Below, in pieces: positions 6,193-11,496 of a stretch of DNA of 11,496 nucleotides. Location of the stretch: NCBI GenBank assembly GCA_023433445.1, contig JAEZCS010000247.1:1-11496 (forward strand). The letters run 5' to 3'. The stretch is from Pseudomonadota bacterium. GTDB lineage: Bacteria; Pseudomonadota; Alphaproteobacteria; Sphingomonadales; Sphingomonadaceae. The position numbers were made by a program, and so were the translations under genes. The notes below the pieces were generated by a model that was not told the origin of the DNA, ran no database searches, and saw only the letters and a program-made list of their open reading frames with translations. Within the stretch, counting starts at the first letter, position 1. Each line of letters begins with the position of its first letter.

Positions 6193-7080
6193 TTGCGACA
6201 ACTGATAGAAGCATGGCGGCAGCATCTGGCGCTGGACCGACGGCGCTCCATCCACACGGTGCGCGCCTATATGGCGACGGCGGAGCGACTGGTCACGTTC
6301 CTGGAAGAACATCGCGGCGAGGCGGTGACGGCGGCCATGTTGCAGAGCATCGGACAAGCCGATCTGCGCGCGTTCCTGACGGTGCGGCGCATGGACGGCA
6401 TCGGCAATGTGTCGGCAGCGCGGGAATTGTCGGCGGTGCGCGGTTTCCTAAAGTTTATCGGCGGTGAGGATGCGCGGGTGCCCCTGCTGAAAGGCCCGAA
6501 GGTGAAGCGCGGCCTGCCCCGGCCCATTTCGCCTGACGAGGCGGTGGCGCTGGCCGAAGACATCGCCGAAACCGCGCGTGAGGGATGGATCGGCGCACGC
6601 GACTGGGCGGTGCTGCTGCTGCTGTACGGCGCGGGGCTGCGGATCGGCGAGGCGATGGGGCTGAAGGGCGACGTCCTGCCGCTTGGGGATACGCTGCGGG
6701 TGACGGGCAAGCGCGGCAAGAGCCGGCAAGTGCCGCTGCTGCCGCAGGTGCGGGCGGCGATCGAGGCTTATGTGGCGGCCTGCCCCTATCCGGCTGGCCG
6801 CGAGGAGCCCCTGTTCCGCGGCGCGCGTGGCGGCCCCTTGTCGCCCGCGCTGATCCGGCGGGCAGTGCAGGGCGCGCGGGGACGGCTGGGGCTGTCGGAC
6901 CGGACGACGCCGCATGCGCTGCGGCACAGTTTCGCGACCCATTTGCTCGGGCGCGGGGCGGATCTGCGATCGTTGCAGGAACTATTGGGGCATGCCAGCC
7001 TGTCCTCGACGCAGATCTATACGCAGGTGGATGCGGCGCATTTGCTGGATGTGTATCGGAACGCGCACCCACGGGCTTGA
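6193..7080 (+). CDS. xerC: Tyrosine recombinase XerC
   Basis: 295 residues, the normal XerC/XerD length. It would act with a XerD partner at the chromosomal dif site to resolve dimers. The N-terminal SAM-like DNA-binding domain (about 1-90, including RSIHTVRAYMATAERLVTFL) is followed by the catalytic domain. All six active-site residues are assignable: Arg150 in GAGLRIGE, Lys173 in TGKRGKSRQVPL, His241 and Arg244 in HALRHSFATHLL, His267 in LGHASLSSTQIY and the nucleophile Tyr276. The start is TTG 6193, fixed by an in-frame TAG only two codons upstream (6187-6189) and by GAGGAG at 6181-6186, 6 bases away; the next ATG would remove part of the DNA-binding domain. It stands alone, with no adjacent transposon ends or phage genes, which favours the housekeeping recombinase over an integrase. 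XerC versus XerD is judged by general likeness only. Confidence 0.9.
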   Translation: MRQLIEAWRQHLALDRRRSIHTVRAYMATAERLVTFLEEHRGEAVTAAMLQSIGQADLRAFLTVRRMDGIGNVSAARELSAVRGFLKFIGGEDARVPLLKGPKVKRGLPRPISPDEAVALAEDIAETAREGWIGARDWAVLLLLYGAGLRIGEAMGLKGDVLPLGDTLRVTGKRGKSRQVPLLPQVRAAIEAYVAACPYPAGREEPLFRGARGGPLSPALIRRAVQGARGRLGLSDRTTPHALRHSFATHLLGRGADLRSLQELLGHASLSSTQIYTQVDAAHLLDVYRNAHPRA

Positions 7081-7097
7081 AGCGGTGCCAACCTGTT

Positions 7098-7121
7098 CCC
7101 CCTCCCGTAGACGGGAGGGGG
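7098..7121. repeat. GC-rich palindrome downstream of xerC
   Basis: CCCCCTCCCGT at 7098-7108 is the perfect reverse complement of ACGGGAGGGGG at 7111-7121, with a 2-base loop (AG). It begins 17 bases after the xerC stop. No T-run follows on the + strand, so it is not a standard intrinsic terminator, although it may still block 3' decay or transcription. It is the left half of the composite element described next. Confidence 0.8.
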
Positions 7122-7215
7122 CTAGGGGGTGGGCTGGCGCGACGCCCAGGTGTTCTGCAACGGTGCGGCCGAAGCTCGCGCCCTCCCCCAGCCCCTCGAG
7201 CCTGCGGGAGGGGAG
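7098..7215. repeat. Two-part intergenic repeat element between convergent genes
   Basis: Two GC-rich palindromes face each other. The left one (7098-7121) is followed by GGGGCTAGGGGGTGGGCTGGCGCG (7118 on). The right one (CCCCTC 7192-7197 paired with GAGGGG 7208-7213) is preceded by CGCGCCCTCCCCCAGCCCCT (7176-7195). Read on the opposite strand, that right flank nearly matches the left flank (GGGGCT-GGGGGAGGGC-GCG). The whole is therefore an imperfect inverted pair with about 35 bases of unique centre, resembling a paired REP/BIME-type element. I recall similar 'CCCCTCCCGC...GGGAGGGGCTAGGGGTGGG' sequences between genes in sphingomonads and relatives, but copy number here is untested. It occupies most of the xerC-dedA spacer. 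Six A residues (7216-7221) adjoin it on the dedA side. Confidence 0.65.
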
Positions 7216-7225
7216 AAAAAAGGCC

Positions 7226-7825
7226 TCACCCCCTCGGCTTCCACGTCGCCAGGCGCCAGATGTACAATATCACCGCCCCCACGACGCACGCCGTTGCCGC
7301 AGGCCCCACATATTTGTCGATATCGTGGAAATTCTGACCCAGCAGAAAACCTGCATAGGCCAGGATGATATTCCAGATCAGCGCGCCACCCGCCGTCCAG
7401 GCGAGGAAGCGGACATGCCCCATGCGGAACAGCCCGGCGGGGAGCGAGATCATCGTCCGAAACGCTGGCAGGAAGCGAAAGACGAACACGACGATCTGCC
7501 CATATTTGCCGAAAATATGGTCGAGCAGCTCAACGTCCCGCCATTCCAGCGTGGCCCAGCGGCCATAGCGGTCGACGAGCGGCTTGAGGCGATGAAAGCC
7601 CAATATGTGCCCGACCAGATACCAGAAATAATTGCCGACCGTGGTGCCGATCGTCCCCGCCAGCAGCAGCCACTCCATCTCCATCCGGCCCTGTCCCACC
7701 CGGATGCCGCCGATGCCCATGATGAGTTCGGACGGAATCGGCGGGAAGACATTTTCCAGCACCATGAGCAGGAAAATGCCCCAATAGCCGCCGGCGTCGA
7801 TGAGGTGGAGGACCCAGTCAGTCAC
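7226..7825 (-). CDS. DedA family membrane protein
   Basis: 199 residues, the usual length. DedA/SNARE-associated proteins are polytopic inner-membrane proteins; some members move undecaprenyl phosphate or phospholipids across the membrane. Signatures visible: ENVFPPIPSELIMGIGG at 24-40, with the conserved acidic residues and prolines of the re-entrant loop; GTIGTTVGNYFWYLVG at 57-72; and the arginine motif FRFLPAFRTMISLPAG at 116-131. Further hydrophobic segments cover about 138-163 and 174-192, ending in a short basic tail. The start is GTG 7825-7823; the next in-frame ATG would cut off the first membrane segment. No strong ribosome site is visible. It lies 55 bases after gshB and is likely the last gene of the rsmI-yraN-gshB unit. 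The lipid substrate cannot be told from sequence alone. Confidence 0.92.
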   Translation of the reverse strand: MTDWVLHLIDAGGYWGIFLLMVLENVFPPIPSELIMGIGGIRVGQGRMEMEWLLLAGTIGTTVGNYFWYLVGHILGFHRLKPLVDRYGRWATLEWRDVELLDHIFGKYGQIVVFVFRFLPAFRTMISLPAGLFRMGHVRFLAWTAGGALIWNIILAYAGFLLGQNFHDIDKYVGPAATACVVGAVILYIWRLATWKPRG

Positions 7826-7880
7826 AGCAGGTCAATCCAGCGAAGGCTGAAATGACGGGCGCGGGACCGCGACCATTGGC

Positions 7881-8855
7881 TCAACCAGCCACCCGCTCGG
7901 CGAGGCGGGCGTCGATCGCGTCCCAGATCATGCCGCCGGTATCCGTGCCGTTGAACGCATCGATCGATACGATGCCGGTGGGCGATGTCACGTTGATTTC
8001 CGTCAGCCACTCGCCGCCGATCACGTCGATCCCGACGAACAGCAGCCCGCGGCGCCTCAGCTCCGGTCCCATGGCGGCGCAAATCTCAAGCTCGCGATCG
8101 GTCAGTTCCGTCTTCGCCGCCGATCCACCGACGGCTAGGTTGGAGCGGATTTCGCCCGCGCCCGGAATGCGGTTGATCGCGCCTGCGATTTCGCCGTCGA
8201 TCAGGACGATGCGCTTGTCGCCTTGCGCCACTCCGGGGATGAAAGCCTGAACCATGAAGGGCTCGACCCACGAAGCGTTGAACAGTTCCACCAGCGCCGA
8301 CAGGTTCGCGCCCGATTGCCCGACATGGAAGACCGCATTGCCGGCATTGCCATAGAGCGGCTTCACGACGATCTCACCATGTTCGGCGAGGAAGCTCTTC
8401 ACTTCGGCCAGGTCGCGGGTGATCATCGTGGGCGGCATGAAGCGCGCATAATCGAGCACGAAGACCTTTTCCGGCGCATTGCGGACGGATGCGGGGTCGT
8501 TCACGACCAGCGTTTCGGCCTGCACCCGCTCCAGCAGATGCGTGGCGGTGATGTAGCTCAAGTCAAAGGGCGGGTCCTGCCGCATCAGCACGACATCGAC
8601 TTCGCGGCCGAGGTCGAGCAGTTCCGGCTCACCGAAGGCGAAGTGATCGCCGTCCACCTTCTGCACCTTCACCGGGCGCGCCTTCGCCAGCACGCGGCCG
8701 TCGCGATAGGTCAGGTCGGGCGCCAGATAATGGTAAAGCCGGTGCCCCCGCGCCTGCCCCGCCAGCATGATGTGGAAGGTGGAATCCCCCGCGATGTTGA
8801 TCCCTTCCATCGGGTCCATCTGCACAGCGACGGTGAGAGGGTTGAGTTCGGTCAT
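7881..8855 (-). CDS. gshB: Glutathione synthetase
   Basis: 324 residues of the bacterial ATP-grasp type. It joins gamma-glutamylcysteine and glycine to glutathione with ATP, in the cytoplasm. Diagnostic segments: VQMDPMEGINIAGDSTF at 11-27; MRQDPPFDLSYITATHLLER at 91-110; NDPASVRNAPEK at 119-130; the glycine-rich ATP loop VVKPLYGNAGNAVF at 163-176 with Lys165; GDKRIVLIDGE at 212-222; GEIRSNLAVGG at 234-244; and the metal-binding end FVGIDVIGGEWLTEINVTSPTG at 273-294 with Asp277, Glu286 and Asn288. The ATG at 8855 has only a weak purine-rich site upstream. It follows yraN by 45 bases in the same direction. gshA is not in the window. Nothing appears broken. Confidence 0.97.
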   Translation of the reverse strand: MTELNPLTVAVQMDPMEGINIAGDSTFHIMLAGQARGHRLYHYLAPDLTYRDGRVLAKARPVKVQKVDGDHFAFGEPELLDLGREVDVVLMRQDPPFDLSYITATHLLERVQAETLVVNDPASVRNAPEKVFVLDYARFMPPTMITRDLAEVKSFLAEHGEIVVKPLYGNAGNAVFHVGQSGANLSALVELFNASWVEPFMVQAFIPGVAQGDKRIVLIDGEIAGAINRIPGAGEIRSNLAVGGSAAKTELTDRELEICAAMGPELRRRGLLFVGIDVIGGEWLTEINVTSPTGIVSIDAFNGTDTGGMIWDAIDARLAERVAG

Positions 8856-8900
8856 CGAGAAGGCCTTTTCAACAGCGGGGTGTGGAGCATCGGGAGAGCT

Positions 8901-9254
8901 TCACCCCCCATGCCAGACATTCGCCAGATGGCGCGGCGCGCGGCCCGGCGCAAGGAGGATCACGTCGACCCGCATGTCATCGCCCGGCTTGGCGAGGTCG
9001 TAGAACAGCATTTCCGCAGCCGCAGCCACGCGGGACAGGCGGCGTTCGTCAATCGCGAGGTCGAGATCAGCACCGGTCGCGCGCGCCTTCACCTCGACAA
9101 AGGCCAGCATCGCGCCGCGCCGGGCGACCAGGTCCACCTCCCCCGCAGGCGTGCGCAGGCGGCGGCCGACAATCTGCCAGCCCTTGAGCCGCAGCCACCA
9201 CGCAGCGATCCGCTCCGCCTGGCGTCCGCGTTTCTCGGCCTGTTGGCGTTTCAC
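8901..9254 (-). CDS. yraN: YraN/UPF0102 family nuclease-like protein
   Basis: 117 residues. The family has a restriction-endonuclease-like fold of uncertain function, predicted to act on DNA. The core is intact: a helix with Glu14 (AERIAAWWL), then GEVDLVARRG at 38-47 with Asp41, and FVEVKAR at 52-58 carrying the E-x-K motif (Glu54, Lys56). The C-terminal DVILLAPGRAPRHLANVW is also typical. The start is GTG 9254-9252, which overlaps the rsmI stop as GTGA; AAGGGG immediately before it, within the rsmI end, may serve as the ribosome site. Coupling to rsmI and position beside the LpoA-like gene match the enterobacterial yraL-yraM-yraN neighbourhood. Family call is firm; molecular role is open. 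Confidence 0.9.
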   Translation of the reverse strand: MKRQQAEKRGRQAERIAAWWLRLKGWQIVGRRLRTPAGEVDLVARRGAMLAFVEVKARATGADLDLAIDERRLSRVAAAAEMLFYDLAKPGDDMRVDVILLAPGRAPRHLANVWHGG

Positions 9255-10093
9255 CCCTTGAGCTCCAGCGCGCGATCGTAAAGCGCGCGGCGATCAAGGC
9301 CGAGTTTCCTGGCCACCTCCCCCGCAGCTTTCGAGACCGGGAGCCGCTCCATCGCCTCGATCAGGGCGGCGTCGGCATCCTCTGCGCTGGCGGGCGGGGC
9401 TTCGCCGGGCGGTCCGACGATGACGACGATCTCGCCCTTGGGCGGCGCATCGGCATAGCGGGCAGACAGTTCACTCAAGGTGCCGGTGCGGGTTTCTTCA
9501 AACGCCTTGCTGATTTCGCGGGACACGGCGGCATCGCGATCGCCCAGCCCCTGCGCCATCGCGGCGAGGCTGTCCGACAGGCGCGGGCCGCTTTCGTAGA
9601 AGATCAGCGTCGCGCGCAAGGCAGCCACCTCCGCAAGGGCATCGGCCCGCGCCTTCTGCTTCACTGGCAGAAAGCCCATGAAGAGAAAGCGGTCGGTCGG
9701 CAGCCCCGATAGCGTCAGCGCGGCGATGGCGGCGCTCGGCCCCGGCCGCGTCACGATGCTCCGCCCCCCCCCGCGCGCGTCGCGGACGAGCTTGTAGCCC
9801 GGATCGGAGATGAGCGGCGTTCCCGCGTCCGAAAGCAGCGCGACCGATTCGCTCGCCATCCGTTCGATCAGGCGGGCGCGCACCCCTTCGGCGCTATGAT
9901 CATGATAGGGGATCATCGGCCGATCTGACCCCGCATGGCGCAGCAGGCGTGCGCTCACCCGTGTATCTTCCACGGCGATCACATCGGCACGGCACAGGAC
10001 ATCGGCCGCGCGCGGGCTAAGGTCTCCAAGGTTGCCGATCGGCCCCGCAACGATGTAAAGCCCGGGCTCCAGACCAGAAGTAGTATTTTCCAT
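9251..10093 (-). CDS. rsmI: 16S rRNA (cytidine-1402-2'-O)-methyltransferase
   Basis: 280 residues from ATG 10093. RsmI uses SAM to methylate the 2'-OH of C1402 in the decoding centre of 16S rRNA. It is a tetrapyrrole-methylase-fold (class III) enzyme, shown by LYIVAGPIGNLGDLSPRA at 12-29, VEDTR at 41-45, HDHS at 64-67, LLSDAGTPLISDPGY at 86-100, RPGPSAA at 116-122, LPTDRFLFMGFLP at 131-143, FYES at 165-168 and REISKAFEE at 192-200. The last 40 residues form the extra C-terminal helical domain. The longer frame from 10150 adds 19 residues unlike the family and is rejected. A run of nine G (coding strand; C at 9764-9772) encodes Gly-Gly-Gly at 108-110; length around it is normal, so no frameshift is evident. 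It heads the unit rsmI-yraN-gshB-dedA and diverges from the LpoA-like gene. Confidence 0.95.
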   Translation of the reverse strand: MENTTSGLEPGLYIVAGPIGNLGDLSPRAADVLCRADVIAVEDTRVSARLLRHAGSDRPMIPYHDHSAEGVRARLIERMASESVALLSDAGTPLISDPGYKLVRDARGGGRSIVTRPGPSAAIAALTLSGLPTDRFLFMGFLPVKQKARADALAEVAALRATLIFYESGPRLSDSLAAMAQGLGDRDAAVSREISKAFEETRTGTLSELSARYADAPPKGEIVVIVGPPGEAPPASAEDADAALIEAMERLPVSKAAGEVARKLGLDRRALYDRALELKG

Positions 10094-10098
10094 AAGGA
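10094..10098 (+). promoter_or_regulatory. Ribosome binding site for the LpoA-like gene
   Basis: AAGGA lies 6 bases before ATG 10105. Later in-frame ATGs at 10138 and 10150 have no comparable site, so this motif favours the longest start even though it lengthens the signal peptide n-region. Confidence 0.55.
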
Positions 10099-10104
10099 CG
10101 CCAG

Positions 10105-11307
10105 ATGACAGAGACGGATGCCCTCCGGCAAGCGGACATGTTCGCGGCAATGAAGCGCGGCGCGCGTATCCTCTTCGCCGCCAGCGCCTTGGCCCTCGCC
10201 GCCTGTCAGTCGATCGTGCCGCGCGGGCCAGCGCCGGTCCGCCCGTCCGAGCCTGCGCCCAGCGGCCCCGATGTAACGCAGGGCCTGCCCACCGATGCGC
10301 AGCGTCACCGCGTTGCGCTGCTGGTGCCGATGAGCGGCCCCAACGCGAGTGTCGGCCAGTCGATCGCCAACGCGACCACCCTCGCCCTGCTGGATACCAA
10401 GGCGGACAAGGTGCGCATCACCACCTATGACACCAGCATGGGTGCGGCCGCAGCGGCGAACAAGGCGCTGGCCGAAGGCAATCGCCTGATCCTGGGCCCG
10501 CTCCTGGCAGACGACGCGCGGATCGTCGGGCCGATCGCCTCGCGGGCGAACGTGCCGGTCATCAGCTTTTCCAACGATGTGAGCGTTGCTGGAAACGGCG
10601 TCTACATCATGGGCTATAATCCGGGCCAGTCGATCGAGCGCGTGGTCGACTTCGCCAAGAGCAAGGGGCTGTCGAAGTTCGCGGCGCTGGTGCCCAAGGG
10701 CACCTATGGCGAGCGTTCGGGCACATCGCTGCTGCGCGCCGTTGAGGGCGCGGGCGGCACGGTCGTTTCGATGCAGACATTCGACCGGACGCCGGCATCG
10801 ATGACTGCGGCGGTCAAGAAATTGCAGGAATCGTCCAGCTACGACGCGCTGCTGATCGCCGACAGCGGGCGGGTGGCGTTGCAGCTTGCCCCCATCGTGC
10901 GCAAGAATGGCGGCGCGACAGCGCGGCTGCTCGGCACGGAATTGTGGAATACGGACAGCAACCTCGGGGCCAGCCCGGCGCTGCGCGGAGCCTGGTTCGC
11001 CAGCGTGTCGGACGGGCTATACGGGCAATTGGCCAGCAAATATCGGGCACGGTACGGCAGCGCGCCGTTCCGGCTGTCGGCGCTGGGCTACGACTCGGTG
11101 CTGCTGACCGTGCGCATCGCGCGCGACTGGCGGCCCGGCACTCCGTTCCCGACAGCGCGGCTCCGCGACTCAAGCGGCTTTGCCGGGATCGACGGCGCGT
11201 TCCGCTTCGGCCGCAACGGGATAGCCGAGCGGGCGCTGGAGGTGTCGGAAATCGGCGCGGGCACCTACACCGTAGTCGCCGCCGCGCCCAAGGCATTTGG
11301 GGAATAG
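10105..11307 (+). CDS. LpoA/LppC-like outer-membrane lipoprotein (penicillin-binding protein activator)
   Basis: 400 residues from ATG 10105 to TAG 11305-11307. A lipoprotein signal is clear: basic MKRGAR, a hydrophobic core and the lipobox LAAC with Cys34 as the lipidated residue. After a short proline-rich linker, residues 68-390 form a type I periplasmic-binding-protein fold (RVALLVPMSGPNASVGQSI; LILGPLLADDARIVGPIA; NVPVISFSND), the same fold as the C-terminal half of E. coli LpoA, which activates PBP1A. The N-terminal TPR-like domain of E. coli LpoA is absent; a short form is common in alphaproteobacteria as I recall. An unrelated amino-acid-binding lipoprotein is possible, but the rsmI/yraN neighbourhood supports LpoA. 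The start choice rests on AAGGA at 10094-10098; ATG 10150 would give a conventional signal peptide. Only 11 bases separate it from the divergent rsmI start. Confidence 0.85.
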   Translation: MTETDALRQADMFAAMKRGARILFAASALALAACQSIVPRGPAPVRPSEPAPSGPDVTQGLPTDAQRHRVALLVPMSGPNASVGQSIANATTLALLDTKADKVRITTYDTSMGAAAAANKALAEGNRLILGPLLADDARIVGPIASRANVPVISFSNDVSVAGNGVYIMGYNPGQSIERVVDFAKSKGLSKFAALVPKGTYGERSGTSLLRAVEGAGGTVVSMQTFDRTPASMTAAVKKLQESSSYDALLIADSGRVALQLAPIVRKNGGATARLLGTELWNTDSNLGASPALRGAWFASVSDGLYGQLASKYRARYGSAPFRLSALGYDSVLLTVRIARDWRPGTPFPTARLRDSSGFAGIDGAFRFGRNGIAERALEVSEIGAGTYTVVAAAPKAFGE

Positions 11308-11336
11308 CGCCCGGCTGGACGTCGGTTTTGGCTTGA

Positions 11337-11432
11337 GCATCGTGCGGAAAAGTGGGAACCGGTTTTCCGCACGATGCGAAAACAAAAAGCTAGAGCGCGC
11401 TACCGGCGTCCGATTAGACGCAGCGCGCTCTA
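11337..11432. repeat. Two-hairpin intergenic repeat element
   Basis: Two perfect inverted repeats lie in tandem after the LpoA-like gene. GCATCGTGCGGAAAA at 11337-11351 pairs with TTTTCCGCACGATGC at 11363-11377 over an 11-base loop (15-base stem). TAGAGCGCGCT at 11391-11401 pairs with AGCGCGCTCTA at 11422-11432 (11-base stem); inside it GCGTC 11406-11410 pairs with GACGC 11417-11421. The first stem, with GTGGGAACCGG in the loop and the following AAAACAAAAAGCTAGAGC, matches a dispersed repeat I remember from sphingomonad and rhizobial genomes. The copy number in this genome cannot be seen from one window. Confidence 0.75.
11379..11432 (-). terminator. Probable intrinsic terminator of the - strand gene at the right edge
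   Basis: Read on the - strand, the 11-base stem TAGAGCGCGCT/AGCGCGCTCTA (11432 to 11391) is followed two bases later by TTTTTGTTTT (11388-11379). This is a GC-rich hairpin plus T-run directly after a stop codon at 11432-11430, whose bases belong to the stem itself. The first hairpin of the repeat may give the + strand gene its own end, but no T-run follows it there. Confidence 0.5.
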
Positions 11433-11496
11433 ATCCGATGGCTTGACCCGCCCGGTCGGCAGGATCAGCGGCCAATCGCCGTTCGCATCGATGCAA
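11430..11496 (-). CDS. Unidentified gene, C-terminal end only
   Basis: The - strand frame from the right edge encodes 21 residues (CIDANGDWPLILPTGRVKPS then D) and stops at TAG 11432-11430. About four-fifths of its third codon positions are G or C, matching the coding style of neighbouring genes, and the stretch reads as a plausible compact C-terminus. I do not recognise the family from so little. Its stop lies within the right arm of the repeat element and is followed by a hairpin and T-run, as expected of a gene end. It would converge on the LpoA-like gene. Confidence 0.45.
   Translation of the reverse strand, partial: CIDANGDWPLILPTGRVKPSD

Noticed and set aside
6193..7080. xerC as a phage or island integrase
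   Set aside because: No adjacent tRNA, attachment repeats, excisionase or mobile genes; the length and motifs fit the housekeeping Xer family.
7098..7215. CRISPR-like or intrinsic terminator reading of the palindromes
   Set aside because: There are only two units in opposite orientation, without regular spacers, and no T-run follows the stems on the transcribed strand of xerC.
8856..8880. Near-palindrome GAAGGCCTTTTC just upstream of gshB
   Set aside because: Only an 8-base AAGGCCTT core with no loop; too short to claim as an operator or hairpin.
8223..9281. 352-codon open frame opposite gshB and yraN
   Set aside because: Antisense shadow over two recognisable proteins; no domain or ribosome site.
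10094..10150. Longer rsmI start at 10150
   Set aside because: The 19 added residues do not resemble RsmI N-termini and would overlap the lipoprotein gene start; ATG 10093 gives the normal length.

Overview
The window is high-GC, densely coding DNA. Gene content, protein sequences and two families of GC-rich intergenic palindromes suggest a sphingomonad alphaproteobacterium (Sphingobium/Sphingomonas-like). That placement comes from recalled family resemblance, not from a search. I see no rRNA, tRNA, CRISPR array, insertion sequence or prophage. No stretch over 300 bases lacks a gene.

Left block (1-1625, + strand): the 3' part of a peptide/solute-type ABC substrate-binding protein, followed 17 bases later by a small DUF4112 protein. 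This pair meets the next block tail to tail with only 6 bases between stop codons.

Central block (6063 down to 1632, - strand): a tightly packed, probably single transcription unit in the order metallo-beta-lactamase-fold hydrolase, DUF4230 membrane-anchored protein, nadA, a 61-residue helix-turn-helix-like protein, nadC, secreted RNase T2. nadA and nadC are two steps of de novo NAD synthesis (iminoaspartate plus DHAP to quinolinate to nicotinate mononucleotide). The unnamed 61-residue gene sits exactly between them, with a TGATG junction to nadA and an ATGA junction to nadC. It is the most interesting item here. nadB is not in the window.

Middle: a 129-base divergent intergenic region separates this unit from a tyrosine recombinase of the XerC type (6193-7080, +, TTG start). 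xerC converges on the next block across a 145-base spacer filled by a two-part GC-rich palindromic repeat.

Right block (10093 down to 7226, - strand): rsmI, yraN, gshB and a DedA-family membrane protein, closely spaced and likely co-transcribed. Divergent from rsmI, with only 11 bases between start codons, is an LpoA/LppC-like outer-membrane lipoprotein gene (10105-11307, +). The rsmI/lpoA/yraN neighbourhood resembles that of enterobacteria. A second repeat element (11337-11432) follows it, and the last bases hold the 3' end of an unidentified - strand gene whose stop codon lies inside that repeat.
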